The notes: generated by a model not told the origin, from the sequence alone. A stretch of 64,000 bases of DNA from Actinoallomurus iriomotensis (GCF_030269445.1 NZ_BSTJ01000007.1:62001-126000); one strand, 5' to 3'; positions 43,650-53,150 are shown, counted from the stretch's first letter. Numbers and translations: made by a program.

Positions 43650-44951
43650 GTGAACAGCACGCTTGAGATGACACCCTCCCGGCGGCGGTCCGGCCCGCTG
43701 CGGCTGGCGGGGGAATCGCTGACCTGGCGGTCGGCCGCCTACCTGCTGCTGCACTTCCCGTTGGGACTGGCGTACTTCGTCGGTCTCACCGTGCTGCTGT
43801 CGGTTTCCGTCGGCACGGTGATCATCTGGGTGGGCGTGCTCGGGCTCGCCCTCGCCATGATCCTCTGGCGGGGGGCCGCGATGTTCGAGCGGCGCCTGGC
43901 GAAGGCGGCCTTCGGCGTCGACATCCCCGACCCGTACCGTCCGCTGCCGAAGGGCACCAATCTCTTCGCCAAGTGGAAGGCGATGGCCGTCGACCCGGCG
44001 ACCTGGAAGGACCTGGTCTACCTGTTCCTGGTCTTCCCGCTCGGGGTCGTGGAGTTCGCCCTGTCGGTCGGGATGTGGTGTGCCGCCCTCGCGCTCATCG
44101 CGATGCCGCTGACGATCAACTGGCAGGACGGCGGTTTCCTCTACCTCACCGTCGGCAGCCACGAGATCTGGTTCGACAACACCCTCACGACCCTGCCGGC
44201 GATCCCGCTCGGCATCGCGCTGGCGTTCGTGGTCATGTACGTCGTGCGCGGCATCGGCTACGCCCACGGCGCGCTGGCGCGCTTCCTGCTCGGCCCGAAC
44301 GAGACCCAGGCGCTGCGGGCCCGTACGGCCCAGCTTCAGGCCAGCCGGGCGCGGGGCGTCGACGCGGCGGAGGCGGAACGCCGCCGCATCGAGCGTGACC
44401 TGCACGACGGCGCCCAGCAGCAGCTCCTCGCCGTGGCGATGGACCTCGGCCGGGCCCGGGCCAAGCTGGAGACCGACCCGGCCGGCGCCCAGGAGCTGAT
44501 CCAGCAGGCTCACGCTGGTGCCAAAGAGGCCATCGCCGAGCTGCGCAACCTCGCCCGCGGCATCTACCCCGCGATCCTCACCGACCGCGGTCTGGACGCC
44601 GCGATCTCCGCGGTCGCCGCCCGCGCCCAGGTGCCGGTGGCGGTCGAGGTGGACCTGCCCACCCGCCCGCCCGCGGCCGTCGAGAGCATCGCGTACTTCA
44701 TCGTCTCCGAGGCCCTGACCAACGTCGCCAAGTACGCCCGCGCGACCCGCGCCGCGGTACGCATCACCCGCGACCAGAACTGGATCGTGGTGGAGGTGTC
44801 CGACAACGGCGTCGGCGGCGCGGAGGCCACCCCGGGCGGCGGCCTGGCGGGCCTGGCCGATCGCGCGGCCGGCATCGACGGCATCCTCACGGTCAACAGC
44901 CCTCCAGGCGGCCCCACCGTCATCCGGGCGGACCTCCCGGCGGTCTGGTAG
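43650..44951 (+). CDS. Sensor histidine kinase with N-terminal multi-helix sensor
   Basis: The 433-residue protein starts at the GTG 43650 (AGGGA 6 nt upstream). The N-terminal 225 residues are the putative-sensor domain of actinomycete NarL-type kinases, with two pairs of long hydrophobic helices (LLLHFPLGLAYFVGLTVLL; LVYLFLVFPLGVVEFAL). The HisKA_3 phosphoacceptor is RRIERDLHDGAQQQLLAVAM, and the ATPase has SEALTNVAKYARA and DNGVGG. The likely partner is the receiver-LuxR gene at 46597; three unrelated genes lie between them. Confidence 0.9.
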   Translation: MNSTLEMTPSRRRSGPLRLAGESLTWRSAAYLLLHFPLGLAYFVGLTVLLSVSVGTVIIWVGVLGLALAMILWRGAAMFERRLAKAAFGVDIPDPYRPLPKGTNLFAKWKAMAVDPATWKDLVYLFLVFPLGVVEFALSVGMWCAALALIAMPLTINWQDGGFLYLTVGSHEIWFDNTLTTLPAIPLGIALAFVVMYVVRGIGYAHGALARFLLGPNETQALRARTAQLQASRARGVDAAEAERRRIERDLHDGAQQQLLAVAMDLGRARAKLETDPAGAQELIQQAHAGAKEAIAELRNLARGIYPAILTDRGLDAAISAVAARAQVPVAVEVDLPTRPPAAVESIAYFIVSEALTNVAKYARATRAAVRITRDQNWIVVEVSDNGVGGAEATPGGGLAGLADRAAGIDGILTVNSPPGGPTVIRADLPAVW

Positions 44952-44993
44952 CCGGTCCGCCCGGACGCACGCGGGCATCGAGGACAAGGCGTC

Positions 44994-45425
44994 TCAACCC
45001 ACGCTCTGGGTGTCGGGCTCGATGAGCGCGACGACGCGTTCCACGGTGCGTGTGTAGGGGCGGCCGATGTACTTCATCGCGATCCGGTCGACGATCTCCC
45101 AGGCCGCGTCGCCCTCGATCCACTCGACGACCCGGCCGCGGACGATCACCGGCTGGAACGGGTTGTCGGGCGGCGTCAGGGAGAGTGCGATCCGCGGGTC
45201 GCGCCGCAGGTTGCGGGCCTTGCGGGAGCCCGGCCCGGTGATGATGACGACGTGGTCGTCATGCGTGCCGATCCAGACCGGCACGGAGTGGGGAGCGCCG
45301 TCGGGCAGGACGCTGGCGAGGTGGGCGATCGGGCTGCCGTCGAGGACGCGGCGTACGTCGGTGTCGAGCATCGGGGTCATCTCCTGGTCATCGGGGTTCA
45401 TCGGGTCGTCGGGGGAGTGGGTCAT
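44994..45425 (-). CDS. PPOX-class (pyridoxamine-phosphate-oxidase-fold) flavin/F420-dependent protein
   Basis: The 143-residue protein has the split-barrel fold: IAHLASVLPDGAPHSVPVWIGTHDDHVVIITG, then SRKARNLRRDPRIALSLT, as in TIGR03618-type F420-dependent proteins. R-K-x-R-N-L contacts the cofactor phosphate. The ATG at 45425 overlaps the stop of the upstream reductase gene by 4 bp (ATGA). It may reduce an unknown substrate with F420H2 or flavin. Starts at 45401 and 45380 are alternatives. Confidence 0.85.
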   Translation of the reverse strand: MTHSPDDPMNPDDQEMTPMLDTDVRRVLDGSPIAHLASVLPDGAPHSVPVWIGTHDDHVVIITGPGSRKARNLRRDPRIALSLTPPDNPFQPVIVRGRVVEWIEGDAAWEIVDRIAMKYIGRPYTRTVERVVALIEPDTQSVG

Positions 45426-46015
45426 CGCTCGACCGCGTAGTGGAGGTGGGTGACGCCCGGCGCCGGGACGGCCTCGATGAGGCGGAGCCGTACGTGCTCG
45501 GGGAGGGTCTGGAAGAAGGGCCGGCCGCCGCCGAGCAGGACCGGCACCTGGTGGAGGACCACCTCGTCGACGAGCCCCGCCTTCAGCGCCTCGGTCAGGA
45601 CGCCGCCGCCCATGAGGCCGACGTCACCGTCGCCGGCGGCCTCGCGAGCCGCCGCGATCGCGTCCTCGATGCCGGTGGTGACCAGCGTCTGCCGCTCGGA
45701 GATCTCCGGAACGGGCCGGTGGCTCAGCACGACCAGGCGGGCGTTCGGGTGCGGGCTGCCGCCTCCGAAACCGTCGGAGTCGTCGTAGGTGTTGCGCCCC
45801 GCCACGACCGCGCCCACGCGTCCGGCGAAGGCGTCGAAGACCCGGGCGCTGGACTCGCTCAGCTTGAATCCGTCGAACACCCGGCTGGGCGTGTCGCCGG
45901 CGAAGTACCAGTCGAAGAGCGTCGTGCCGTCGCCGAGCCCGCGCCCGGCGCCGGGGTCGCGGCCGGTGATGTAACCGTCGACCGACACCGCGTGGGCGCT
46001 GAGGACCTTGCTCAT
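45422..46015 (-). CDS. Dihydrofolate-reductase-like (RibD C-terminal) family protein
   Basis: The 197-residue protein has the RibD_C/YwjB pattern: MSKVLSAHAVSVDGYITG, VGAVVAGRNTYDD, NARLVVLSHRP, and DVGLMGGGVLTEALKAGLVDEVVLHQVPVLLGGGRPFF. It is an NADPH-dependent reductase of unknown substrate; it is unlikely to be the essential folate enzyme. It is divergent from an HxlR regulator and leads an operon with the PPOX gene. Confidence 0.87.
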   Translation of the reverse strand: MSKVLSAHAVSVDGYITGRDPGAGRGLGDGTTLFDWYFAGDTPSRVFDGFKLSESSARVFDAFAGRVGAVVAGRNTYDDSDGFGGGSPHPNARLVVLSHRPVPEISERQTLVTTGIEDAIAAAREAAGDGDVGLMGGGVLTEALKAGLVDEVVLHQVPVLLGGGRPFFQTLPEHVRLRLIEAVPAPGVTHLHYAVER

Positions 46016-46070
46016 TTTCTCGATCCTTTCGGAGTTCCTTGAGGAGACGCCATGACCGTAGCAGCCCGAA

Positions 46071-46085
46071 GTTCCCTTAGGGAAC
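46071..46085. promoter_or_regulatory. HxlR operator candidate
   Basis: GTTCCC-TTA-GGGAAC is a perfect 15-bp palindrome, midway between the divergent reductase and HxlR genes (22 bp before the HxlR start). Confidence 0.55.
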
Positions 46086-46106
46086 CCCGATTGCTAAACT
46101 GATTCC

Positions 46107-46562
46107 ATGCAACGCACGAACTTCGCGGAGATGGCGTGCTCGATCGCGCGCACGCTCGACGTCATAGGGGAGCCCTGGTCGCCGCTGGTCCTGCGCGACG
46201 TGTACGCCGGGGTCAGCCGGTTCGAGCAGATCCAGGCGGACCTCGGCATCTCGCGCAAGGTCCTGACCGAGCGGCTGAACCACCTCGTCGAGCAGGGCGT
46301 GCTCGAACGCCGGCCCTACGACCGGCGACCGCGGTACGAGTACGTCCTGACGGAGAAGGGCGCCGAACTCGTCGACCTGCTCATGGTCATGATCGGCTGG
46401 GGGGACAAGTGGCTCGCGGGCGAGGCCGGCCCGCCGGTCCTCTACCGGCACCACGCGTGCGGTGAGATCAGCAGCGTCGACCTGCGCTGCGCCCACTGCG
46501 GCGAGCCGATGCACGCGGGCGACGTCGACCTGCTGCCCGGCCCCGGTGCGGCGGCGACCTGA
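46107..46562 (+). CDS. HxlR-family regulator with C-terminal zinc-ribbon-like tail
   Basis: The 151-residue protein has a winged helix with the HxlR signature CSIARTLDVIGEPWSPLVLRDV...GVSRFEQIQADLGISRKVLTERLNHLVEQGVLERRPY. The conserved Cys11 of HxlR proteins, which can sense electrophiles, is present (MACSIA). The tail contains HHACG and CAHCGEPM, a possible zinc-binding ribbon found in a subgroup. It probably controls the divergent reductase-PPOX operon. Confidence 0.88.
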   Translation: MQRTNFAEMACSIARTLDVIGEPWSPLVLRDVYAGVSRFEQIQADLGISRKVLTERLNHLVEQGVLERRPYDRRPRYEYVLTEKGAELVDLLMVMIGWGDKWLAGEAGPPVLYRHHACGEISSVDLRCAHCGEPMHAGDVDLLPGPGAAAT

Positions 46563-46582
46563 GGCCGCGCGCGGATCTCCTC

Positions 46583-46597
46583 TAAGCTTGGCGACCG
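46583..46597 (+). promoter_or_regulatory. Leaderless -10 element of the NarL-type regulator
   Basis: TAAGCT (46583-46588) ends 8 nt before the GTG at 46597; no ribosome site is seen. Confidence 0.5.
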
Positions 46598-47244
46598 TGC
46601 GGGTCGTGATCGCGGAAGACGCTGTGATGCTGCGCGAAGGCCTGATCCGCCTTCTCGCCGATGAGGGCATCGAGACGGTGGCCACCTCCGGCGACGGCGC
46701 CGGGCTCATGGCGCTCGTCGAGGAGCACCGGCCGGATCTCGTCATCGTCGACGTCCGCATGCCCCCGACGTTCACCGACGAAGGGCTGCGCGCCGCCCTG
46801 CAGGTGCGGGAGCGGGTGCCCGGCACGCCCATCCTCGTCTTCTCCCAGTACGTCGAGGAGCGCTACGCCACCGACCTGATCGGCGGCGGCGCCGAGGGCG
46901 TCGGTTACCTGCTGAAGGAGCGTGTCGCCGACGTCGCGGAGTTCCTCGGCGCGGTCAAGCGGGTCGCCGAGGGCGGCACGGTCATCGACCCCGAGGTCAT
47001 CGCGCAGCTCCTGGGCCGCCGGCGTCGCGGCGACCGGCTGGAGGCGCTGACGCCGCGGGAACGCGAGGTGCTCGGCCTCATGGCCGAGGGCCTGTCCAAC
47101 GCGGCGATCGCCCGCAGGCTCGTCGTCACGGACGGCGCGGTGGAGAAGCACATCTCCAACATCTTCCTCAAGCTCGGCCTCCAGCACACCAACAGCACCC
47201 ATCGCCGGGTGATGGCGGTGCTGGCCTTCCTCGGCCAGAGCTGA
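46597..47244 (+). CDS. NarL/LuxR-type response regulator
   Basis: The 215-residue protein starts at the GTG 46597. The receiver has ED at 7-8, phosphoacceptor Asp in IVDVRMPPTFTDEGL and Lys in GYLLKERV. The LuxR domain is LTPREREVLGLMAEGLSNAAIARRLVVTDGAVEKHISNIFLKLGL. It is a close paralogue of the regulator at 47260. The likely kinase is at 43650; the reductase/HxlR block sits between them. Confidence 0.92.
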   Translation: MRVVIAEDAVMLREGLIRLLADEGIETVATSGDGAGLMALVEEHRPDLVIVDVRMPPTFTDEGLRAALQVRERVPGTPILVFSQYVEERYATDLIGGGAEGVGYLLKERVADVAEFLGAVKRVAEGGTVIDPEVIAQLLGRRRRGDRLEALTPREREVLGLMAEGLSNAAIARRLVVTDGAVEKHISNIFLKLGLQHTNSTHRRVMAVLAFLGQS

Positions 47245-47259
47245 ACGGCCGGTCCGGCT

Positions 47260-47907
47260 TCAGGAGCCGTTGAGGTAGGCCAGGACGGCGAGGACGCGGC
47301 GGTTGTCGTCGTCGGAAACCGGCAGGTCCAGCTTCAAGAAGATGTTCGACGTGTGCTTGGCGATGGCGCGCTCGGTCACCACGAGGCGCTGCGCGATCGC
47401 CTGGTTGGAGCGGCCCTCGGCCATCAGCGCGAGCACCTCGCGCTCGCGCGGCGTCAGGTCGCCCAGCGGCTCGTCGCGGGACTTGCGGACGAGGAGCTGG
47501 GAGATCACCTGGGGGTCCATCGCCGTGCCGCCGGAGGCCACCCGGCGTACCGCGTCGATGAACTGGTCGGCGTCGAACACCCGGTCCTTGAGCAGGTAGC
47601 CGATGCCGCCGCTGCCGTCGGCCAGCAGCTCGCGGGCGTACAGCTGCTCGACGTGCTGCGACAGCACCAGCACCGGCAGCCCGGGGATCTCGCGCCGGGC
47701 CTGGAGGGCGGCCTGCAGGCCCTCGTCGGTGAACGTCGGGGGGAGGCGTACGTCGACCACGGCCACGTCCGGCTTGATCGTGACCAGGGCCCGGTTCAGC
47801 TCGGGCCCGTTGTCGACCGCGGCCGCGATCTCGAAGTCGTACGCCTCGAGGAGCCGGACGAGGCCGTCCCGCAGCAGGAACAGATCCTCGGCGAGGACGA
47901 CGCGCAT
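47260..47907 (-). CDS. NarL/LuxR-type response regulator
   Basis: The 215-residue protein begins MRVVLAEDLFLLRDGL, with phosphoacceptor Asp in VVDVRLPPTFTDEGL, Lys in GYLLKDRV, and LuxR helix-turn-helix LTPREREVLALMAEGRSNQAIAQRLVVTERAIAKHTSNIFLKL. It starts 16 bp after the stop of the histidine kinase at 47924 on the same strand, so the two form a two-component pair. It faces its paralogue tail to tail over 15 bp. Confidence 0.93.
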   Translation of the reverse strand: MRVVLAEDLFLLRDGLVRLLEAYDFEIAAAVDNGPELNRALVTIKPDVAVVDVRLPPTFTDEGLQAALQARREIPGLPVLVLSQHVEQLYARELLADGSGGIGYLLKDRVFDADQFIDAVRRVASGGTAMDPQVISQLLVRKSRDEPLGDLTPREREVLALMAEGRSNQAIAQRLVVTERAIAKHTSNIFLKLDLPVSDDDNRRVLAVLAYLNGS

Positions 47908-47923
47908 CCCGGCTCCTCCAGCA

Positions 47924-49192
47924 TCAACGCCGGGGCGTGGTCAGCGCGCACGGCAGCTCCATGGTCACGATCGTGGGGCCTCCCGCCGGACTGTTCAGCG
48001 CGAGGACACCATCGAATGTACCGAGTCGCCGCTCGATTCCGCGAAGTCCGGTGCCGCCGGACATGTCCGCGCCACCCTGGCCGTCGTCGGTGATCATGAT
48101 ACGGAGCATGCCGTTCTCGTGCCGGAGATCCAGCCAGACGCGCTGCGCGCCGGAGTGCTTGGCCGCGTTGGTCAGCACCTCCGAGACCGCGAAGTAGGCC
48201 GCCGACTCGACCGGGGCCTCCAGAACGCCGGGAAGGTCGACCGACACCTCGGTGGTGAGCGGGCTCGCCATGGCCAGGGCCCGTACGGCGTCGCCGAGCC
48301 CGCGTTCGGCCAGGACCGGCGGGTGGATGCCACGGACCAGGTCGCGCAGCTCGGTGAGGGCCTTGGAGGAGGACTCGCGCGCCTCGGACAGCAGCTTCCT
48401 GGCCTTCTCCGGGTCGCGTTCGAGCAGGTGCTCGATCGCGCCGAGGTTCATGCCCATGGCCACCAGGCGGGCCTGCGCGCCGTCGTGCAGGTCGCGTTCG
48501 ATCCGGCGTAGCTCGGCCGCCTGCGTGTCGAGCGCGTCGGAGCGGGTCTCGGTCAGGCGCTCCACACGCATCTCGAGCTCCCGCTCGTGCGTCGGGCCCA
48601 GCAGGGAGGCGTCCAGCCGCGCGTGCGCCTTCATGATCAGCGGGGTCAGCCAGATGCCCAGCCCCGCGTACACGAACCCCATCAGGCCGGCGAGCATCGC
48701 GCTGCCGAAGCCGGTGACGTGCACGAAGGTGTACCAGTCGCCGCCGTCCGCGTGCACGATCGGGTACCAGAGCCCGGCCGCCAGCACCCAGCCGTACGGG
48801 CCGTAGAAGAGCAGCGCGAAGGCGAAGATCGCCATGGCGAACCCGGCGGTGGCATCCGTGATCATCCACAGCAGGTCGCGGTACGTCGCCGGGTCCTTCA
48901 TGATCCACCGGTACCGCTCCAGCACGCCGAGCACGCCGCTCTGGAACTCCGGCTTCCGCCGGTACGGCGTCTCGATCTCCACGCCGAACCAGTCGCGGGC
49001 GAGCCGGCGGCGCAACCCCATGTAGGACCGGGCGGCGGCCGTGACGACCGGCGTCACGAACAGCCCCACGCCGACCAGGGACAACGCCATGAACACGACC
49101 GAGAAGATGAAGGACACCAGCGATCCGACCATGGCCAGCAGGGCCAGGCCCAGTCCGCGTACGGCGGCGAGCGCCGCCCTCCCAATGTTCAT
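47924..49192 (-). CDS. Sensor histidine kinase, partner of the regulator at 47260
   Basis: The 422-residue protein has an N-terminal putative-sensor domain with helices at about 10-50 and 105-190 (FIFSVVFMALSLVGVGLFVTPVV; AMAIFAFALLFYGPYGWVLAAGLWY). The HisKA_3 box is RRIERDLHDGAQARLVAMGM, and the ATPase has SEVLTNAAKHSGA and DDGQGGADM. It is divergent from an MMPL transporter gene with 186 bp between, a likely target. Confidence 0.92.
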   Translation of the reverse strand: MNIGRAALAAVRGLGLALLAMVGSLVSFIFSVVFMALSLVGVGLFVTPVVTAAARSYMGLRRRLARDWFGVEIETPYRRKPEFQSGVLGVLERYRWIMKDPATYRDLLWMITDATAGFAMAIFAFALLFYGPYGWVLAAGLWYPIVHADGGDWYTFVHVTGFGSAMLAGLMGFVYAGLGIWLTPLIMKAHARLDASLLGPTHERELEMRVERLTETRSDALDTQAAELRRIERDLHDGAQARLVAMGMNLGAIEHLLERDPEKARKLLSEARESSSKALTELRDLVRGIHPPVLAERGLGDAVRALAMASPLTTEVSVDLPGVLEAPVESAAYFAVSEVLTNAAKHSGAQRVWLDLRHENGMLRIMITDDGQGGADMSGGTGLRGIERRLGTFDGVLALNSPAGGPTIVTMELPCALTTPRR

Positions 49193-49378
49193 CGTTCCTC
49201 CCGGTCTCCGTCCTTATCTTGCCGTCTCGAGTCTCGCGAGCGTGCCGTCCGCGGTCACTGGGGCCAGGGACCGGCCGGGGGTGTCACTGGCACCACCCCG
49301 GGAGGGGGTCTGAGCGGCTGGGGCGGGCCATCGCGGATTCCTAGCGTCTTCGGCGAAGCCCAAAGTCGGGAGACGCTC

Positions 49379-51592
49379 ATGAGAAGCCACGTTCGCGGAC
49401 GTCATGCCCCTCCGTCGTCCTTCGCCGCCCGGATCGGCGGCTGGAGCGTGCGGCACCGCAAGACCGCGATCATCGGCTGGCTGCTGTTCGTGATCGCCGC
49501 CAGCGTGATCGGCGGAATGGCCGGCCAGGCCAACATGAAGCCCTACGAGAACGCCGCGGGCGACTCCGCCCGCGCCCAGAAGATCCTCTACGACGCCGGG
49601 ATCAAGGACCCGGCCGGCGAGATGGTGATCGTGCACAGCCGTACGCCCGGCGCCTGGCGTGACGCGGCGAAGGACGTCTCGGCCGCGGTACGGGCCACGG
49701 GCCTCGTCGGTACGGTCGCACCCGCCGTGACCTCCGCGGACGGGCGGGACGGCCTGGTGCGGTTCACCATGACCGGCGACCCGGAGACGGCGGCCGACCG
49801 GGTCCAGCCGGTCCTGGACGCCGTCGGCCGGGTGCGGGCCGCCCACCCGGAGGTGACGATCGGCCAGTTCGGCGACGCCAGCGGGGGCAAGTGGCTGAAC
49901 GACGTGCTCAGCAAGGACTTCGCCCGCGCCGAGTGGACCGGGGTGCCGCTCGCCATCGGCATCCTGCTCGTGGCGTTCGGCGCGCTGCTGGCCGCCCTGC
50001 TGCCGGTCGGGCTCGCGCTCACCGCGTTCGTCGCGGCGAACGGGGTGCTGGCCGTGGCCAGCCACGCGTTGCACCTGTTCGACACGACGAGTTCGGTGAT
50101 GCTGCTCGTGGGGCTGGCGGTCGGCGTCGACTACTGCCTGTTCTACATCCGCCGGGAGCGCGACGAGCGCGCCGCGGGCCACGACAGGCAGACCGCGCTG
50201 CGCATCGCCGCCGCGACGTCCGGCCGGTCGGTGCTGATCTCCGGTCTCACGGTGATGCTGGCGATGGCGGGCATGTTCCTGTCCGGGCTGCTGCTGTTCA
50301 ACGGCTTCGCGCTGGCCACGATCCTGGTCGTCTTCATCGCGATGCTCGGCTCGGTGACCGTGCTGCCGGCGCTGCTGTCCCTGCTCGGCGACAAGGTCGA
50401 GCTCGGCCGCATCCCGTTCCTGGGCCGCCGCCGCGGCCGCCGCGCCACGAGCGGAGGCGTGTCGGCGGCCGTCCTGCGACCCGTGCTCGCCCGTCCGGCG
50501 ATCTTCGCGGTGCTGGCGGCGGTCGTCATGCTCGTCCTGGCCGCGCCGACCCTCGGCATGCGCACCCAGCAGCTCGGCCTGGACCAGGAGATGCCCAAGG
50601 GCACCCCCACGCTCGAGGCCTACCAGCACATCTCCACGGCGTTCCCCGGTGGACCGGCGCCCGCCAAGGTGGTGCTCAAGGCCGCCGACATCCGCTCGCC
50701 GGAGGTACGGAAGGCCATCTCCGCGCTGAAGAGCCGGACCGGCCACGACGGGGAGTTCCGCGCACCGGCCACCGTGACCACCCATGCGCGGCAGAACGTC
50801 GCCGAGATCGCCGTGCCGCTCGCCGGCGACGGCAGGAACGCGACCTCCCGGCACGCCCTGAAGACGCTGCGGGAGCAGATCGTGCCCGCGACGGTCGGGG
50901 CGGCCGGGACGGCGTACGTGACCGGTGAGCTCGCCGACTCGGTCGACTTCAACGACCAGCTGAACGCCGACATCGTGCCGGTCTTCGTGTTCGTGATGAT
51001 CGTGACGTTCGTCCTGATGCTGATCTCGTTCCGGTCGCTGACGGTCGCGATCACCTCGATCCTGCTCAACCTGCTGTCGGTCGCGGCGGCGTACGGCGTC
51101 ATGGTCGCGGTCTTCCAGCACGGCTGGGGCGCGGGCCTGTTCGGCACCGAACCGGTGGGGGCGGTCGAGGGATGGATGCCGCTGTTCGTCTTCGTGGTGC
51201 TGTTCGGCCTGTCGATGGACTACCACGTGTTCGTGGTGTCGCGGATCCGCGAGGCGCGCGACCGGGGCCTGCGGACCCCGGACGCGGTGGCGCACGGCGT
51301 GCGTTCCAGCGCGGGCGTCGTCACCTCCGCGGCGGTGATCATGGTGGCCGTCTTCGCGGTCTTCGCGACGCTGTCGATGCAGGACATGAAGCAGATGGGC
51401 GTGGGCCTGGCGGTGGCCGTGCTGCTGGACGCGACCGTCGTACGCGCGGTGCTGCTGCCGTCGGTGATGGCCCTGCTCGGCGAGCGCAACTGGTACCTGC
51501 CGCGCTGGCTCGGCCGGCTGCCCCAGGTGTCCCACGGCGAGGAGCCGGCGCCTCCCCGCGCGGAGCGCAGCGCGGTGCCGGTGGGGCGCTGA
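49379..51592 (+). CDS. MMPL/RND-type membrane transporter
   Basis: The 737-residue protein starts at the ATG 49379 (GGGAG 6 nt upstream); the open frame extends far upstream but opposite the kinase gene. Layout is the MMPL duplication: helix, soluble domain (about 55-170), helices 2-6 with GLAVGVDYCLFYIRRERDE, a second soluble domain and helices 8-12 with FGLSMDYHVFVVSRIREARDRG. It is smaller than mycobacterial MmpL3 and lacks its C-terminal domain. It probably exports a lipid or toxic compound. Confidence 0.93.
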   Translation: MRSHVRGRHAPPSSFAARIGGWSVRHRKTAIIGWLLFVIAASVIGGMAGQANMKPYENAAGDSARAQKILYDAGIKDPAGEMVIVHSRTPGAWRDAAKDVSAAVRATGLVGTVAPAVTSADGRDGLVRFTMTGDPETAADRVQPVLDAVGRVRAAHPEVTIGQFGDASGGKWLNDVLSKDFARAEWTGVPLAIGILLVAFGALLAALLPVGLALTAFVAANGVLAVASHALHLFDTTSSVMLLVGLAVGVDYCLFYIRRERDERAAGHDRQTALRIAAATSGRSVLISGLTVMLAMAGMFLSGLLLFNGFALATILVVFIAMLGSVTVLPALLSLLGDKVELGRIPFLGRRRGRRATSGGVSAAVLRPVLARPAIFAVLAAVVMLVLAAPTLGMRTQQLGLDQEMPKGTPTLEAYQHISTAFPGGPAPAKVVLKAADIRSPEVRKAISALKSRTGHDGEFRAPATVTTHARQNVAEIAVPLAGDGRNATSRHALKTLREQIVPATVGAAGTAYVTGELADSVDFNDQLNADIVPVFVFVMIVTFVLMLISFRSLTVAITSILLNLLSVAAAYGVMVAVFQHGWGAGLFGTEPVGAVEGWMPLFVFVVLFGLSMDYHVFVVSRIREARDRGLRTPDAVAHGVRSSAGVVTSAAVIMVAVFAVFATLSMQDMKQMGVGLAVAVLLDATVVRAVLLPSVMALLGERNWYLPRWLGRLPQVSHGEEPAPPRAERSAVPVGR

Positions 51593-51767
51593 ACCGGCGG
51601 GTCCCGGCCGGGCACGGGGGCGCCGGCCGGGCCGCGTCGGGCGGGGGAATGCGCGGTGGCCTCGGCATGTTGTGCTATCTGGCACACTGGTACGCGCTGC
51701 GGTACCGGTTCACATCCCCGGATCCCCCGGGTGATGACCCGGCGACCGCCTGAAGCGAGGAGAAGTA

Positions 51768-51992
51768 GTGAAGCCTGACATCCACCCGAGCTACGGCGTC
51801 ACCACCGTGACGTGCACGTGCGGGAACACCTTCCAGACCCGGAGCACCGCGGAGAACGGCGCGATCCACGCCGATGTCTGCTCGAACTGCCACCCGTTCT
51901 ACACGGGCAAGCAGAAGATCCTCGACACCGGTGGCCGCGTGGCCCGGTTCGAGCGGCGGTTCGGCAAGAAGGCCGCGGGCAACAAGAAGTAG
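51768..51992 (+). CDS. rpmE: 50S ribosomal protein L31, zinc-binding form
   Basis: The 74-residue protein starts at the GTG 51768 (GAGGAG 5-8 nt before). The four Cys of the C+ type are present: CTCG (16, 18) and CSNC (38, 41), so it binds zinc. [27 protein letters not shown] is the usual end. The position rho ... rpmE-prfA-prmC is conserved in actinobacteria. The 175-bp gap after the MMPL gene holds its promoter. Confidence 0.97.
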   Translation: MKPDIHPSYGVTTVTCTCGNTFQTRSTAENGAIHADVCSNCHPFYTGKQKILDTGGRVARFERRFGKKAAGNKK

Positions 51993-52083
51993 CCAGACGT
52001 CCCACGCCGGCCGGAGAGGCATTTCTCCGGTCGGCGTCGGCCTGTCTGCCCCGTGCCCGTCCAGCGCCTGACCAGGACATGAC

Positions 52084-53139
52084 GTGAACCTCGACGATCT
52101 GACCAGCGAATACGCCGACATCGAAAAGCGGCTCGCCGACCCGGCCGTACATGCGGACCAGGCCGAGGCGCGCCGTCTCGGCAAGCGCTACGCGGAGCTT
52201 CGGCCGGTCGTCGAGGCGGCACGTGACCTGACGGCGGCCCAGGACGACGCGGAGACCGCGCGCGAGCTGGCGGCCGAGGACCCCGCGTTCGCCGAAGAGG
52301 CGACCCAGCTCGACCGGCGCATCGAGGAGCTGGAGGAGACCCTCCGGCGGCTGCTCGTGCCGCGCGATCCCAACGACGACAAGGACGTCATCCTCGAGAT
52401 CAAGGCCGGTGAGGGCGGCGAGGAGTCCGCGCTGTTCGCCGGCGACCTCCTGCGGATGTACCTCCGCCACGCCGAGCGCATCGGCTGGAAGACCGAGATC
52501 ATCGACGCCCAGCCCTCCGATCTCGGTGGTTACAAAGACGTCACCGTGGCGGTCAAGTCCCGCCCGTCCACCGAGGGCGTGTGGGCCCGCCTGAAGTATG
52601 AAGGCGGAGTGCACCGCGTCCAGCGCGTTCCCGCGACCGAGTCCCAGGGCCGCATCCACACCAGTGCGGCGGGCGTGTTCGTCATGCCCGAGGCCGAGGA
52701 CATCGACGTCCAGATCGACCCGAACGACCTGCGCATCGACGTGTTCCGCTCCAGCGGCCCCGGCGGCCAGAGCGTCAACACCACCGACTCCGCGGTCCGC
52801 ATCACCCACCTGCCGACCGGCATCGTCGTGTCGTGCCAGAACGAGAAGAGCCAGCTCCAGAACAAGGAGCAGGCGATGCGCATCCTGCGGGCCCGGCTGC
52901 TCGCCGCCGCGCAGGAGGAGGCCGACGCCGCCGCGGCGGCCGAGCGCAAGAGCCAGGTGCGCACGGTGGACCGATCCGAACGGGTCCGCACCTACAACTT
53001 CCCGGAGAACCGCATCTCCGACCATCGTGTGGGCTACAAGGCCTACAACCTCGACCACGTGCTCGACGGTGACCTGCACAATGTCATCCAGGCACTGGTG
53101 GACGCCGACATGGAGCACAAGCTCGCCCAAGCGACCTGA
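52084..53139 (+). CDS. prfA: Peptide chain release factor 1
   Basis: RF1 reads UAA and UAG at the ribosome and releases the peptide. The 351-residue protein has the stop-codon motif PAT at 183-185 ([10 protein letters not shown]) and GGQ at 227-229 ([10 protein letters not shown]), the Gln of which is methylated by PrmC, coded by the next gene. GTG start; the stop lies 11 bp before prmC. Confidence 0.97.
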   Translation: MNLDDLTSEYADIEKRLADPAVHADQAEARRLGKRYAELRPVVEAARDLTAAQDDAETARELAAEDPAFAEEATQLDRRIEELEETLRRLLVPRDPNDDKDVILEIKAGEGGEESALFAGDLLRMYLRHAERIGWKTEIIDAQPSDLGGYKDVTVAVKSRPSTEGVWARLKYEGGVHRVQRVPATESQGRIHTSAAGVFVMPEAEDIDVQIDPNDLRIDVFRSSGPGGQSVNTTDSAVRITHLPTGIVVSCQNEKSQLQNKEQAMRILRARLLAAAQEEADAAAAAERKSQVRTVDRSERVRTYNFPENRISDHRVGYKAYNLDHVLDGDLHNVIQALVDADMEHKLAQAT

Positions 53140-53150
53140 CCTGACATGAC

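Noticed and set aside
47244-47271. AACGGC...GCCGTT as a bidirectional terminator between the two regulators
   Set aside because: The arm lies inside the end of the second regulator gene and the stem is interrupted; too weak to call.
49214-51685. 823-codon minus-strand open frame opposite the MMPL transporter
   Set aside because: Low-complexity His/Arg/Gln/Gly translation; the plus-strand protein has clear MMPL motifs.
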